64,000 nt of DNA, taken from assembly GCF_039522165.1 (NCBI RefSeq), contig NZ_BAAADE010000001.1:62001-126000 (forward strand). Direction: 5' to 3'. Below the pieces are notes generated by a model, which was not told the DNA's origin, made no database searches, and was given only the letters and a program-made list of their open reading frames with translations. Source of the DNA: Paenochrobactrum glaciei (GTDB lineage: Bacteria; Pseudomonadota; Alphaproteobacteria; Rhizobiales; Rhizobiaceae). Positions 25,909 to 35,470 of this stretch are shown here, piece after piece. A program made the translations under genes and the position numbers. Position 1 is the stretch's first letter; every line of letters begins with the position of its first letter.

Positions 25909-28839
25909 TTACTGCGTCACGAAGCAGCTGCCACCGGCATTTTTAAAGCGTTCACACAATGCGTTGGCATCAGCCTTCGAGCCAGCGGCGATACGGACAC
26001 GGTAATAAGTACCCTTACCCGGAATGTCGGCCTTGCGAATATCAACAGCACGACCACCAATGACGCTTGCATACTTCTGCCCCATGGTCGCAAAAGATTT
26101 TTGCGCAAGTTCAGCAGAAGGCTGCGATGCGATCTGGATATAATAGCCACCCGCAGCAGGCGCTGCCGGAGCTTCATTCACAGCAGGCGCCTGTGGTGTT
26201 GCAGTGCCCACAACCGTTGTTGGCTGTTGAGCCGGACGCGACGGCGCAACCGGAGCCTGTACCGGCGGTGTGAAGGTCTGTGTTTCCACAGGACGTGGCT
26301 GTGCAACAGGTGCATTGGTCTGCGTATTATTTGCCGGTGCATTGATCACATCAGCAGGTGTCAGCGGTGCAGATTCAATGATATTTTCCGGTGTCAGTTC
26401 TTCCGGTTCCGGTGCCACAGGCGTTACAGGGCGCGGTGCTTCGACAGGGTTTGGTACGATTGTACCATCCGGACGCACGACCATGGTCTGCACAGGGCGC
26501 GAGGCAATCAGCGGAGCTTCTTCAGCCGGAGCATTATTGTTGGTCGCAGTGATTGTGTCATTGCGCTCTTCATCAATGCTGCCAAACTCATCTTCGTTAG
26601 CGGCCAGATCAACCGGATCTTCCTGCGCGCTGACCAGAGATTTTTGCTCCGGATTCTGCGGAATTGTGCCCGCAACGCGCTCATAAACAGCCTTGTCCTG
26701 ATTAGGCACAGTTGCGCCACCCGGATTTTCCGGCTGCATTTTCACAGGCTGATTATCAGAGCGAATAATAACCGGATCACCCGACGTGATACCGCCACCA
26801 ATGAAATGATATGCAATACCGCCGATCAGCACCAGAACACCGGCAGCAGTTGCAAGCAACATGCCACGGCGACCACGCACCGGACGCTCACGATAAGCCT
26901 CGGCGGCAGCGCCTAAATCTTCGCCCATTGCATAAGGCGCAGATTTTGGAGCAGCAGCATCGGCACCATTATTGCCATCAGCCCAATGATTATAAAAATC
27001 ATCCTGACTGCCTGAAGATGATGTCTGTGCATCAGCTTGACGACGACCGGCTAATCCGGCAGCGGCAGCACCTGCCGCAAGTCCGGCAGCCGCACCTGCG
27101 GTGGAAGCAGACGGGGCAAAATCAGCATAGCTCTCGCGGAAAATATCTTCAAAAGCACGGTCAGCCGATGCTGCAGCATCATTGACTGATGGCTGTATTT
27201 CTTCAACGCTGATTGCGCTGAAAACATCAGCAAATTCTGCTTCAAGCTGGTTGAGTCCGGCATTTTCCGGCTCATCATAATATGGCACTTCCGGCAGATC
27301 GAGCGGCTGGGTCTGCTCAACTTTTGCTTCGGAAACGCTCATTGTCGCCACATCAGGCGCTGGAGCCGTAAAGCTTGAACGCTGTGCCGCATAATGCGGG
27401 AAAGGTGCTGGCTTGCGCTCATCTTCTGAAATTGCATGGGCGAAGGTCAGCGGTGCTTCCGCTTCTCTTGTTGAAGCAGTTGGCGCAGTTTCATCAACCG
27501 AGAAATCAAAATCCTGATCGGAGAAGAAATTTTCGGCCTGTACTTCTTCACCAGCCTCTTCAGGCTGAACTTTGTCTTTTTCCCAAGCAAAGTAGCTCTG
27601 TGCCGACAATTCGCGCTCAATGGCTTCCGAGAAGTTCTCGTCATCCAGTTCAAACGTATCTTCTTCAGGCAGATCAGCAAGCGTTGCTTCAAACTCGGCT
27701 GATGCCTGATTAAGCGCATTCAGCTCAATGTCGCTTGGCTCAACAGCAAAGGATGTATCATCAAAAAACATATCCTGCGGCGGTGCATCATTGGAATGAG
27801 GCGCAGGTGCTGAAGCAACTGGTTCTTCGCTATAGCGAGGCTCTTCAGCATAATATGGCTCAGCAGCAAAGCTTGGTGCTTCGGCAAAAGATGGCTCATC
27901 ATATGCGTTTTGAGTAAAAGCTGGCTGATAATTGCCACCTTCAATGGAAGATTGCGCGGCAAAATCATCAATACTCTGCTCTGCTTCATAGCTTTGCTCG
28001 GCATTGCCAAAAGACGCAAACGGCTCTTCTTCACGCGCAGCATATACAGGTGCCGATGCGTAAACAGGTGCAGGCTCTGCCGCAGCAGGTGCATCATCAC
28101 CGAAAAGCAAATTCGCCAATTCGTCTTCCAGCGATGCAGCAGGAACTGCTGGCGCCGGAGCCACATATTCCGGCTCCTCTACGGATGCGAATTGTGGCTC
28201 TTCATTATAAGAATAAATATCATTGCTCTGCCCGCCAAGCGAGCGGCTGGACAACACATCTTCATGACCTGACAAAGCCGACGCCAGTTCATTTTCCAAA
28301 TCAGCATTAAAACCATGATCGGCATAAGAATAAGGCACATCAGCTTCAGGCACAGAGGCAGCCACTGGCGCTTCAAAGCTTTCAGCCGGTGTTTCCTCAA
28401 CAACTGAACTTGGTGCAGGTGATTGTGACTGCAAATACTGGGTCAAACTGCCATAGCCGTGCGAACCCTGATTGTAACTGGCATAGCTACGCGCTGACGC
28501 GCTTCTGTAGCTGTCACGGTAATTATCCGCAGCCATGGTGGATGCGGGCGTCGCAGGTGCTGGTGCAGCCGGTTCCGGTGAAACCGTCTCAGCAAAAACA
28601 TCCGGCACATCCTGAGCCACATCCTGGGCAAAAAAATCATCATCCAGACCGCCAACTAATTCGCGTTCCAGATCAATGGCGAACATGTCGTCAGACGGAG
28701 GTGTTGTATCCTGGTGCTTCGACTGAGCCGAAAACAAATCATCAAACCCGCCGATCTGCGAAAGCTGCATCAGCGGATCATCTTCTTCCTGCACCGGACG
28801 CTCGCCGTTGCCGCGGGCTTTATAACTGCTGTCCGTCAT
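25909..28839 (-). CDS. Large SPOR-domain membrane protein
   Basis: The protein has 976 residues. A long acidic, Ala/Pro/Glu-rich, probably disordered cytoplasmic part (1 to about 650) carries repeated acidic clusters such as LENELASALSGHEDVL and LEDELANLLFGDD. One membrane helix (GMLLATAAGVLVLIGGIAYHF) follows, then a Pro/Thr/Val-rich periplasmic linker and a C-terminal SPOR domain (about 895-976, GGYYIQIASQPSAELAQKSF). SPOR domains bind denuded glycan strands at division sites. The SPOR protein between argS and nagZ is conserved in Rhizobiales. AGGAAG precedes the ATG. Cell-division involvement is inferred from the domain. Confidence 0.9.
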   Translation of the reverse strand: MTDSSYKARGNGERPVQEEDDPLMQLSQIGGFDDLFSAQSKHQDTTPPSDDMFAIDLERELVGGLDDDFFAQDVAQDVPDVFAETVSPEPAAPAPATPASTMAADNYRDSYRSASARSYASYNQGSHGYGSLTQYLQSQSPAPSSVVEETPAESFEAPVAASVPEADVPYSYADHGFNADLENELASALSGHEDVLSSRSLGGQSNDIYSYNEEPQFASVEEPEYVAPAPAVPAASLEDELANLLFGDDAPAAAEPAPVYASAPVYAAREEEPFASFGNAEQSYEAEQSIDDFAAQSSIEGGNYQPAFTQNAYDEPSFAEAPSFAAEPYYAEEPRYSEEPVASAPAPHSNDAPPQDMFFDDTSFAVEPSDIELNALNQASAEFEATLADLPEEDTFELDDENFSEAIERELSAQSYFAWEKDKVQPEEAGEEVQAENFFSDQDFDFSVDETAPTASTREAEAPLTFAHAISEDERKPAPFPHYAAQRSSFTAPAPDVATMSVSEAKVEQTQPLDLPEVPYYDEPENAGLNQLEAEFADVFSAISVEEIQPSVNDAAASADRAFEDIFRESYADFAPSASTAGAAAGLAAGAAAAGLAGRRQADAQTSSSGSQDDFYNHWADGNNGADAAAPKSAPYAMGEDLGAAAEAYRERPVRGRRGMLLATAAGVLVLIGGIAYHFIGGGITSGDPVIIRSDNQPVKMQPENPGGATVPNQDKAVYERVAGTIPQNPEQKSLVSAQEDPVDLAANEDEFGSIDEERNDTITATNNNAPAEEAPLIASRPVQTMVVRPDGTIVPNPVEAPRPVTPVAPEPEELTPENIIESAPLTPADVINAPANNTQTNAPVAQPRPVETQTFTPPVQAPVAPSRPAQQPTTVVGTATPQAPAVNEAPAAPAAGGYYIQIASQPSAELAQKSFATMGQKYASVIGGRAVDIRKADIPGKGTYYRVRIAAGSKADANALCERFKNAGGSCFVTQ

Positions 28840-29044
28840 GACTTCTTCCTAACTCATACCCTAAAGATATCACCCGATATCTGTAACCATTACAAATACC
28901 AGTGCAATGTGGGCAAAAGTTGACAGTAGTCTCCAGTCAACACCAGCAGAACAAAGCTTCATGACAAAGCTTCATTCTGCAAGTATTCAACTATGGCCTC
29001 ACAAGCATATCCCGAACTTTTTCCTGTCCGGTTATTTTACCTGA

Positions 29045-30802
29045 TCAGCGCATTTCCGTCGGAGCATCCGCACCAATAATAGTCAGTCCGGATTTCAAAA
29101 CGTCAGAAACAACCTGCACCAGCCCAAGCCTGGCAAGTGACAAGTTTGTATCGTTAACCTTGATAAAACGTAAATCTTGGTTTTCTGAACCTTTATTCCA
29201 TTGAGAATGGAACGCAGAAGCCAGGTCATACAGGTAAAAAGCCAGTCTATGCGGCTCCTGATGGCTAGAAGCCGCTTCAATAAGACGCGGATATTCTGCC
29301 AGCTTACGGATCAGGGCCAGTTCACTTTCGTCAGTTAAAAGACTTAAATGCGCCGCAAGTGATTCTTTTTCTATTGTCTCAATGCCCAATTGTTCCCGTG
29401 CCTGACGGAATACTGAATGGCAACGCGCCGATGCATATTGAACATAGAAAACCGGATTGTCTTTTGACTGTTCGGTAACCTTGGCAAAGTCAAAATCAAG
29501 TGCCACATCACTCTTGCGATACAGCATCATGAAACGCACCGGATCACGGCCAACTTCATCCACCACATCACGCAGTGTAATGAATTCGCCTGCACGCTTT
29601 GACATGCGCACCGGCTCGCCATCGCGCAACAGCTTGACCATCTGGCAAAGCAGCACAGTCAGTTTGGCTTTGCCATCAGACACAGCGCGTGCCACAGCTT
29701 CCAGACGTTTGACATAGCCGCCATGGTCTGCGCCCAGCACATAGATCATTTCATCAAAGCCACGATCATACTTATCTTTGAAATAAGCAACGTCAGCAGC
29801 AAAATAGGTGAATGAGCCGTCAGACTTCATCAAAGCGCGATCGATATCATCGCCCACTTCGGTGGAGCGGAACAAAGTCTGCTCGCGATCTTCCCAATCA
29901 TCCGGCAACTGGCCTTTTGGCGGCGGCAGCTTGCCCTTATAAACATGACCTTTCATGGTCAGGTCATTGATGGTTGAACGGATGGCCTGCGCATGATTGG
30001 CGTGCAATGTCTTTTCCGAATAGAAAAGATCATGGCGCACATTAAGCGCTTCCAGATCAGCGCGGATCATATCCATCATCGCTTTGATGGTGCGCTCTTT
30101 CAAAATCTCAAGGCGCTCATCTTCCTGCATTTCAAGCAGCTTATTGCCGAATTCTTCAGCCAGCGCCTGACCGACAGGAACGAGATAATCGCCCGGATAA
30201 AGACCGGCCGGAATTTCACCGATATCCTCGCCCAACGCTTCGCGGTAACGCAAGAAAGCAGATTTTGCCACAACATCAATCTGCGCGCCCGCATCATTGA
30301 TGTAATATTCTTTAGTGACATCATAGCCGCTGAAGGACAAAAGATTGGCCAACACATCGCCAACAACCGCACCACGGCAATGACCGACATGCATAGGGCC
30401 GGTTGGGTTTGCGGACACATATTCCACATTGACCTTGCGGCCTTCACCCAAACCGGAGCGACCATAATCAGTGCCGGAAGCCAACATCGTGCCAAGGCCG
30501 CGCTGCCAATAGGCAGGCTTCAAACGCAAGTTAATAAAGCCGGGACCTGCAACATCAACCGACTCAACATCGCTGTCCTGACGCAAAGCACCTGCAATTT
30601 CTTCAGCCAGCTCGCGTGGATTTTTACCAACAGCCTTAGATAAAACCATCGCCGCATTGGTGGCAATATCACCATGGCTCGCATCGCGCGGCGGCTCAAC
30701 ACCAACGCGTGAAAGGTCTAAATCACCACCGTCTTTTGCTTTAAGATCAATGTCTTGCAGCGTTTTTTTGATACGTTCATCGAAATCTGTAAAGATATTC
30801 AT
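29045..30802 (-). CDS. argS: Arginyl-tRNA synthetase
   Basis: The protein has 585 residues. It is a class I synthetase with the HIGH motif as HVGH (138-141, in NPTGPMHVGHCRGA) and the KMSK loop as RMSKRAG. An N-terminal additional domain and a C-terminal DALR anticodon-binding domain with QYASARCHSVFRQ are present. AGGACAG precedes the ATG. It lies between dgt and the SPOR gene on the same strand. Confidence 0.97.
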   Translation of the reverse strand: MNIFTDFDERIKKTLQDIDLKAKDGGDLDLSRVGVEPPRDASHGDIATNAAMVLSKAVGKNPRELAEEIAGALRQDSDVESVDVAGPGFINLRLKPAYWQRGLGTMLASGTDYGRSGLGEGRKVNVEYVSANPTGPMHVGHCRGAVVGDVLANLLSFSGYDVTKEYYINDAGAQIDVVAKSAFLRYREALGEDIGEIPAGLYPGDYLVPVGQALAEEFGNKLLEMQEDERLEILKERTIKAMMDMIRADLEALNVRHDLFYSEKTLHANHAQAIRSTINDLTMKGHVYKGKLPPPKGQLPDDWEDREQTLFRSTEVGDDIDRALMKSDGSFTYFAADVAYFKDKYDRGFDEMIYVLGADHGGYVKRLEAVARAVSDGKAKLTVLLCQMVKLLRDGEPVRMSKRAGEFITLRDVVDEVGRDPVRFMMLYRKSDVALDFDFAKVTEQSKDNPVFYVQYASARCHSVFRQAREQLGIETIEKESLAAHLSLLTDESELALIRKLAEYPRLIEAASSHQEPHRLAFYLYDLASAFHSQWNKGSENQDLRFIKVNDTNLSLARLGLVQVVSDVLKSGLTIIGADAPTEMR

Positions 30803-30925
30803 GATCTGTCCTGTTTCGCAGAGGCACTCATCTTATCAAGCTACCTCTCATGCATAAAATTCTCAAAGCAACCAGCAAGCTTTTGCTAACTCTTATCGAT
30901 CGCGCTTAAAATCTTTTCCGCCCGA

Positions 30926-32131
30926 TTAAGCCAATTCATCTGTTTGGTCAAACAATCGTCGATGCTCACGCAAAGCATAATTGTCGGTCATACCGGAGAT
31001 GAAGTCAGCAATATGTCTGGCTTTCTGAAGTTTTTCCAAGCCTTCCATCTTGGCCTGCCACTCATCGGGCATCTTTTCAGGGCTTGCCTGATAGAGATCA
31101 AACAAGTCCTGCACAACTTTGTCAGCGACCCTTCGTCGTCGGACAACGCTTTCGTGGAAATACAGATTTTTAAACAAGTAACGCTTCAACTCGCGCTCTT
31201 GCTCAAACATCGCTGGCGAGAAACCAACCAAAGCTGACGAATGGTTGCGCACATCTTCAATGGATTGCGGTTGCAATGCCTCAATACGGCGGCGCGCTTT
31301 CTTGATTACATCCTCAACCATGACAGTAATCTGGCGGCGCACCAGTTCATAACCAACGCGCGCATCATCAAGATTTGGATATTTGCCCCGTACAATCGCA
31401 ATCAAATCACGGGTGAGCCGCACATCTTCCAAACCTTCCAATGTCAAAAGCCCTGCCCGCAAGCCATCATCAATATCATGGGCATTATAGGCTATGTCAT
31501 CTGCGATGGCTGCGCACTGCGCTTCCAGACTTGCAAAACTATCAAGCCGCAGATCATATTTGCCGTTAAAATCAAGGATCGGCTGCGGCACGACCTCTTC
31601 CACCGCATGAGCGCCGGTCAGTGGCCCATTATGCTTGACCAAACCTTCCAGCGTCTCCCAGCTGAGGTTCAACCCGTCAAACTCCGCATAGCGATGTTCA
31701 AGCTTGGTGACGATGCGCAATGACTGCGCATTATGGTCAAAGCCGCCATAATCCTTCATCCGCTCATTCAGCGTATCTTCGCCGGTATGACCAAATGGTG
31801 TGTGACCAAAATCATGCACCAAGGCCACGGCTTCGGCCAAATCTTCATCCAGCCGCAAGGCACGCGCCAATGCCCGGGCAATTTGCGCCACTTCAATCGT
31901 ATGGGTCAAACGGGTGCGGTAATGGTCACCTTCATGCGCGATAAAAACTTGGGTTTTATGCTTCAAACGACGAAATGCATTGGAGTGGATAATGCGGTCA
32001 CGGTCGCGCTGATAGGGTGTGCGCGTCGGACTATCGGCTTCAGGCACCAAGCGCCCACGGCTTTTAGCCGGATCAGAGGCATAGCTCGCCCGCTCCCGAT
32101 AGCCAAAACCAATTCCGTCCAAATTGTCCAT
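30926..32131 (-). CDS. dgt: Deoxyguanosinetriphosphate triphosphohydrolase-like protein
   Basis: The protein has 401 residues, an HD-domain enzyme of the type 2 dGTPase-like class. Metal ligands are visible in RTRLTHTIEVAQIAR (H77), VHDFGHTPFGHTGED (H106, D107) and the distal IADDIAYNAHDIDDGLR. Family members cleave dNTPs to the nucleoside and tripolyphosphate, which controls dNTP pools. The start is ATG with an AGGCGAT site. It is divergent from the Fe-S carrier gene. Confidence 0.92.
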   Translation of the reverse strand: MDNLDGIGFGYRERASYASDPAKSRGRLVPEADSPTRTPYQRDRDRIIHSNAFRRLKHKTQVFIAHEGDHYRTRLTHTIEVAQIARALARALRLDEDLAEAVALVHDFGHTPFGHTGEDTLNERMKDYGGFDHNAQSLRIVTKLEHRYAEFDGLNLSWETLEGLVKHNGPLTGAHAVEEVVPQPILDFNGKYDLRLDSFASLEAQCAAIADDIAYNAHDIDDGLRAGLLTLEGLEDVRLTRDLIAIVRGKYPNLDDARVGYELVRRQITVMVEDVIKKARRRIEALQPQSIEDVRNHSSALVGFSPAMFEQERELKRYLFKNLYFHESVVRRRRVADKVVQDLFDLYQASPEKMPDEWQAKMEGLEKLQKARHIADFISGMTDNYALREHRRLFDQTDELA

Positions 32132-32345
32132 TTTATCGCCTGCACTTCACTTTAATGTTGATTGCTTCGCGCAAATTGTCATGCCGCTTTCTATAGCACA
32201 AACATATTTCTGTCGCTTAAACTTTGATAAACGACATGTAATCACCATTGACACTTTAACGGTCAGTTCTTAGCTATCATAGATATGACATAAGATGTGC
32301 TGCGATATTATGATAATAGACGCAGATTTTTATCCGGAGCAAACC

Positions 32346-32672
32346 ATGACGGGTATATCCGTATCAGATTCAGCCGCCAAGCGGATCGCTAAAATTCTCA
32401 GCAGTGAACCTGATAAATCAGCTTTGCGCGTTTCTGTTGAAGGCGGCGGCTGCACCGGTTTTTCTTATAAATATGAACTGGTGAGCGAACAAGAAGATGA
32501 TGATCTGGTGATTGAAAACGCCGGATCAAAAGTACTGATCGATGCGATCTCTCTGCCTTATCTGGATGGCTCGGTCATTGATTTTGTCGATGACCTGATG
32601 GGACAATCGTTCCAGATCCAAAATCCAAATGCCACCAGCTCTTGCGGCTGCGGCACCAGCTTCTCGATCTAA
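32346..32672 (+). CDS. erpA: A-type iron-sulfur cluster carrier, ErpA-like
   Basis: The protein has 108 residues from the ATG at 32346, which has CGGAGC 5 nt upstream; the frame extends 17 codons further without support. Three conserved cysteines are present: C36 in GGGCTGFSYKYEL and C100/C102 in SSCGCGTSF. It delivers Fe-S clusters to apoproteins. ErpA versus IscA cannot be settled by sequence alone; the isolated location next to dgt, away from an isc/suf operon, favours ErpA. Confidence 0.87.
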   Translation: MTGISVSDSAAKRIAKILSSEPDKSALRVSVEGGGCTGFSYKYELVSEQEDDDLVIENAGSKVLIDAISLPYLDGSVIDFVDDLMGQSFQIQNPNATSSCGCGTSFSI

Positions 32673-32775
32673 GCTGTTTTGAAAGCCTGATTACAGGCTG
32701 ATTTATCTGTGGCAAGCGCAACCATTCCCCCTATAGCGCTTGCCGTTCTCCTCACAATTCTCTATTCCTAATGCC

Positions 32776-33564
32776 ATGAAAATAGCGACATGGAATATTA
32801 ACGGCGTTAAAGCGCGTATCGACAATCTTCTGCATTGGCTGGAAGAATCATCCCCTGATATTGCCTGTTTGCAGGAAATCAAATCGGTGGATGAATTGTT
32901 TCCACGCATGGAGATTGAAGCGCTCGGTTATCACGTGGAAACCCACGGCCAAAAGGGCTTTAACGGCGTCGCCATTCTCTCCAAGAAAACACCTGATGAA
33001 GTGACCCGCGGCTTGCCGGGCGATGACAGCGATGAGCAATCACGCTTTATTCAGGCGCAATTTTCAACTGACCAAGGCGTGTTGCGCGTTGTTTCGCTTT
33101 ATCTGCCTAACGGCAATCCGGTTGATACGGAAAAATACCCATACAAGCTTTCATGGATGAAGCGCCTGAACTCCTGGGCTGAAGAACAACTCGCCCTTGA
33201 AGAGCCCCTCATTCTTGCCGGTGACTATAATATTATTCCGGAACCTAAAGACGCAGAAACACCTGCTGCATGGGTTAATGATGCGCTTTTCCTGCGCACA
33301 TCACGCGTTCTGTTCCGCGAATTGGAAAATTTAGGCTTCAGCGATGCTTTCCGTGCCACTACTGATGCCGATAAGTCCTATTCGTTCTGGGATTATCAGG
33401 CTGGTGCATGGCAGAAAAATAACGGCATCCGCATTGACCATCTGATGCTTTCGCCTGAGGCCGCCGATCTTCTTGAAACAGTTGATATTGAAAAACATAC
33501 GCGTGGCTGGGAAAAACCATCGGACCATGTGCCGGTCGTCATCACGCTGAAAAACGCGTTTTAA
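32776..33564 (+). CDS. xthA: Exodeoxyribonuclease III
   Basis: The protein has 262 residues from the ATG at 32776 (MKIATWNINGVKAR), the conserved family start; no clear Shine-Dalgarno precedes it. It is an Exo III/AP-endonuclease of the EEP fold: LQEIKS (metal-binding Glu), GDYNIIPEPKD and the C-terminal SDHVPVV. It repairs abasic sites and 3' blocking groups. The plus-strand gene converges with exoR, each having its own hairpin between them. Confidence 0.95.
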   Translation: MKIATWNINGVKARIDNLLHWLEESSPDIACLQEIKSVDELFPRMEIEALGYHVETHGQKGFNGVAILSKKTPDEVTRGLPGDDSDEQSRFIQAQFSTDQGVLRVVSLYLPNGNPVDTEKYPYKLSWMKRLNSWAEEQLALEEPLILAGDYNIIPEPKDAETPAAWVNDALFLRTSRVLFRELENLGFSDAFRATTDADKSYSFWDYQAGAWQKNNGIRIDHLMLSPEAADLLETVDIEKHTRGWEKPSDHVPVVITLKNAF

Positions 33565-33598
33565 ACAAGTGCTTTAAGAGAAACGGAATTTTATTAGG

Positions 33599-33622
33599 AG
33601 CGCTCCATAGTGAGCGCTTTTA
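33599..33622 (+). terminator. Terminator of xthA
   Basis: AGCGCT (33599-33604) pairs with AGCGCT (33613-33618), followed by TTTTAAAAA. The stem is short but well placed, 35 nt after the stop. Confidence 0.65.
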
Positions 33623-33644
33623 AAAACATGCGCCTCAAGGCGCA
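33622..33644 (-). terminator. Terminator of exoR
   Basis: TGCGCC-TTGA-GGCGCA on the minus strand is followed by TGTTTTTA, directly after the exoR stop. Confidence 0.8.
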
Positions 33645-33645
33645 C

Positions 33646-34482
33646 CTAGTTGCTTTCAGCCATCAGCCGGACATTGGTGCCCTGTCCCCAGCGACCAGCC
33701 AATGCAATCGCATTACGTCGATCAGCTTCACCGGCAAGCGAAAAAGCCTGCTCCTGCATTTCGCGGATCCATGCTTTGTCATGTGCGGCGCAATGCTCAA
33801 ATGCAACCGTCAGCATCGCCAAGCCCTGCACAGTCTTTCCGGCCTGAAACAGCATATTGCCGAACATAGCCTGCGCATTGGCGTGGCCCTTTTGCGCAGA
33901 CAACTGGAACCAACGCGCTGCCTGAACCGGATTGCGGTCACCGCCCTCGCCATTCAGCAGCATTTTGCCCAATTCATATTGAGCAGCAGGATCACCAAAG
34001 CTGGACGCAGCCTGCACGTAAAGATCACGCGCCATCGGCAGATTAGATTTCACATGCGTACCGGGAATGCCACGACGGGCATAGCCAGCCAATGCCGTCA
34101 GAGCATCAGCCACATAGGATTCATTCTGTGAGCCCGGATCAACGCCATCACGCACGATTTTTTCAAAAATCTGGTAGGCGGCAAAATCATCTTCAGGCAC
34201 ACCATCGCCGTCAGCATACATACGCGCCAGCTTCCAGTTTGCACCCGGATGTCCTTGTTCAGCAGCATAGCGGAGCGCTTTAACAGCTTCGTCTTTATGG
34301 CCGCTTTTATAAGCAGAAAAGAAAACTTCAAAAGGATTGTTGGATTTAGATTTGTCCTGCACATCAAAGGCAAAGCCCGCCTGAGTGCTTGCTGCAATAC
34401 TCAATAAAGCCAAGCCCAATACAGAGCCGCAGAAATGGCCCTTTCTTGGGAATGCAAAATTTTTCAAGGATATTGCAGTCAA
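33646..34482 (-). CDS. exoR: ExoR-like periplasmic Sel1-repeat regulator
   Basis: The protein has 278 residues. A signal peptide (hydrophobic SVLGLALLSIAASTQAGFA, cut near residue 38) is followed by Sel1-like helical repeats: AVKALRYAAEQGHPGANWKL, AAYQIFEKIVRDG, ARDLYVQAASSFGDPAAQYE and AARWFQLSAQKGHANAQAMF. The first repeat segment, FFSAYKSGHKDEAVKALRYA, closely resembles Sinorhizobium ExoR, the periplasmic repressor of the ExoS/ChvG-ChvI two-component system. The start is uncertain: the frame begins at TTG 34482, another TTG lies five codons on, and no ATG precedes the signal. Its position next to xthA agrees with related genomes as I recall them. Confidence 0.82.
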   Translation of the reverse strand: MTAISLKNFAFPRKGHFCGSVLGLALLSIAASTQAGFAFDVQDKSKSNNPFEVFFSAYKSGHKDEAVKALRYAAEQGHPGANWKLARMYADGDGVPEDDFAAYQIFEKIVRDGVDPGSQNESYVADALTALAGYARRGIPGTHVKSNLPMARDLYVQAASSFGDPAAQYELGKMLLNGEGGDRNPVQAARWFQLSAQKGHANAQAMFGNMLFQAGKTVQGLAMLTVAFEHCAAHDKAWIREMQEQAFSLAGEADRRNAIALAGRWGQGTNVRLMAESN

Positions 34483-34891
34483 TTTCTCTTAATCCCGTTG
34501 GTCAAAGACGTAAGCCTCGTTTAAGTCAAAAGTATAATATGACTTCTCGGCGACACTACGACTTTCGGATGGCAAAATAAGGCATCTTGATGTCACTTAA
34601 ATTTACCGCCCAGATTTAAACCCTAGACTTAAACTCTGCACTGAACGTGGATAGATCCACCATCATTCGCATTGATTAAACCTTTATCCCGCTTTGTGGC
34701 GGCATAGGGGCAATTTGCCCTGATCTGAGCTTAGTATAGTTTATTGAAAAAAACTGTTGCGGAATCGCCACAACGAACATTCAAGAAATTATGTTTAACA
34801 AAACCCGACAATATTTTTATAAATGATCAGAGTTTCGCGCTTTAAAAAATGATCAAAAATGCAAATTATATCAATAAAATCATTTATTTAT
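34483..34891. other. Spacer between exoR and the GDYXXLXY gene
   Basis: The spacer is A+T-rich with no convincing gene. A 6-bp inverted repeat AAGTCA/TGACTT (34523-34545) lies just upstream of exoR and could be an operator; this is weak. Confidence 0.35.
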
Positions 34892-34917
34892 AGGAACCCC
34901 TTAATAAAGAGGTTCCT
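34892..34917 (-). terminator. Hairpin overlapping the end of the GDYXXLXY gene
   Basis: AGGAACCTCTT pairs with AAGGGGTTCCT (one non-pair) around the stop codon; an A+T-rich stretch follows. It is possibly a terminator whose stem includes the last codons. Confidence 0.45.
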
Positions 34918-35470
34918 GATAGATTTTCACGCCCTTATTTTGCAGCGCCTTAATTTGTGGAACGCCAGCTTTGGAAACTGCGATAATAGCTGTGATATTA
35001 TCCTCATCCAGCTCCCCTTCAATCTCCAAACCCTCGCCTTCAGGCACATAATAACGCTCAATACCGAATCGTACGCGAACATTGCCGCCCAATTGCGTCC
35101 AGATTGGATACAGAGTTTCACCCTTGATCTGCAACTCACCATCAGCAAGATCAGTGAATGCGTCCACCGATGCGCGCGTCATATGCCAAAATCCGTCGAC
35201 ACCTTTTTTGACACCCACATAAATGTCGCCGTCATAGTTTTCGACGGCACCCTTAACATCTTCTTGCGGTATTTCAGAAAAGTCATAGCCAAGAATGACA
35301 TAGTCACCACGCAGCAAATCGCGCGGATCAACGCGGCTTGTCTTCACGACAATATCTTGTCCGTTGCGCAAAATTTGCGCGCGCTTTTCAATGCCGGCAA
35401 ACAAAACACCAGTTTGCAGCAGAGCCACCACAATAGCAGCACCGTAAAGATATTTAGCACTCATCTTCAT
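34901..35470 (-). CDS. GDYXXLXY domain membrane-anchored protein
   Basis: The protein has 189 residues. One N-terminal membrane helix (YGAAIVVALLQTGVLFAGI) is followed by a soluble domain with RGDYVILGYDFSEI at about 54-67, the motif that names the GDYXXLXY family, then two beta-rich halves with ETLYPIWTQLGG and VRFGIERYYVPEGEG. The function is unknown. It overlaps the DUF2157 stop by ATGA; in many bacteria the two families are neighbours, suggesting a membrane complex. Confidence 0.85.
   Translation of the reverse strand: MKMSAKYLYGAAIVVALLQTGVLFAGIEKRAQILRNGQDIVVKTSRVDPRDLLRGDYVILGYDFSEIPQEDVKGAVENYDGDIYVGVKKGVDGFWHMTRASVDAFTDLADGELQIKGETLYPIWTQLGGNVRVRFGIERYYVPEGEGLEIEGELDEDNITAIIAVSKAGVPQIKALQNKGVKIYQEPLY

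Noticed and set aside
26101..26916. 271-codon plus-strand frame within the SPOR gene
   Set aside because: Cys/Arg-rich low-complexity shadow of the Pro/Ala/Val linker and membrane region.
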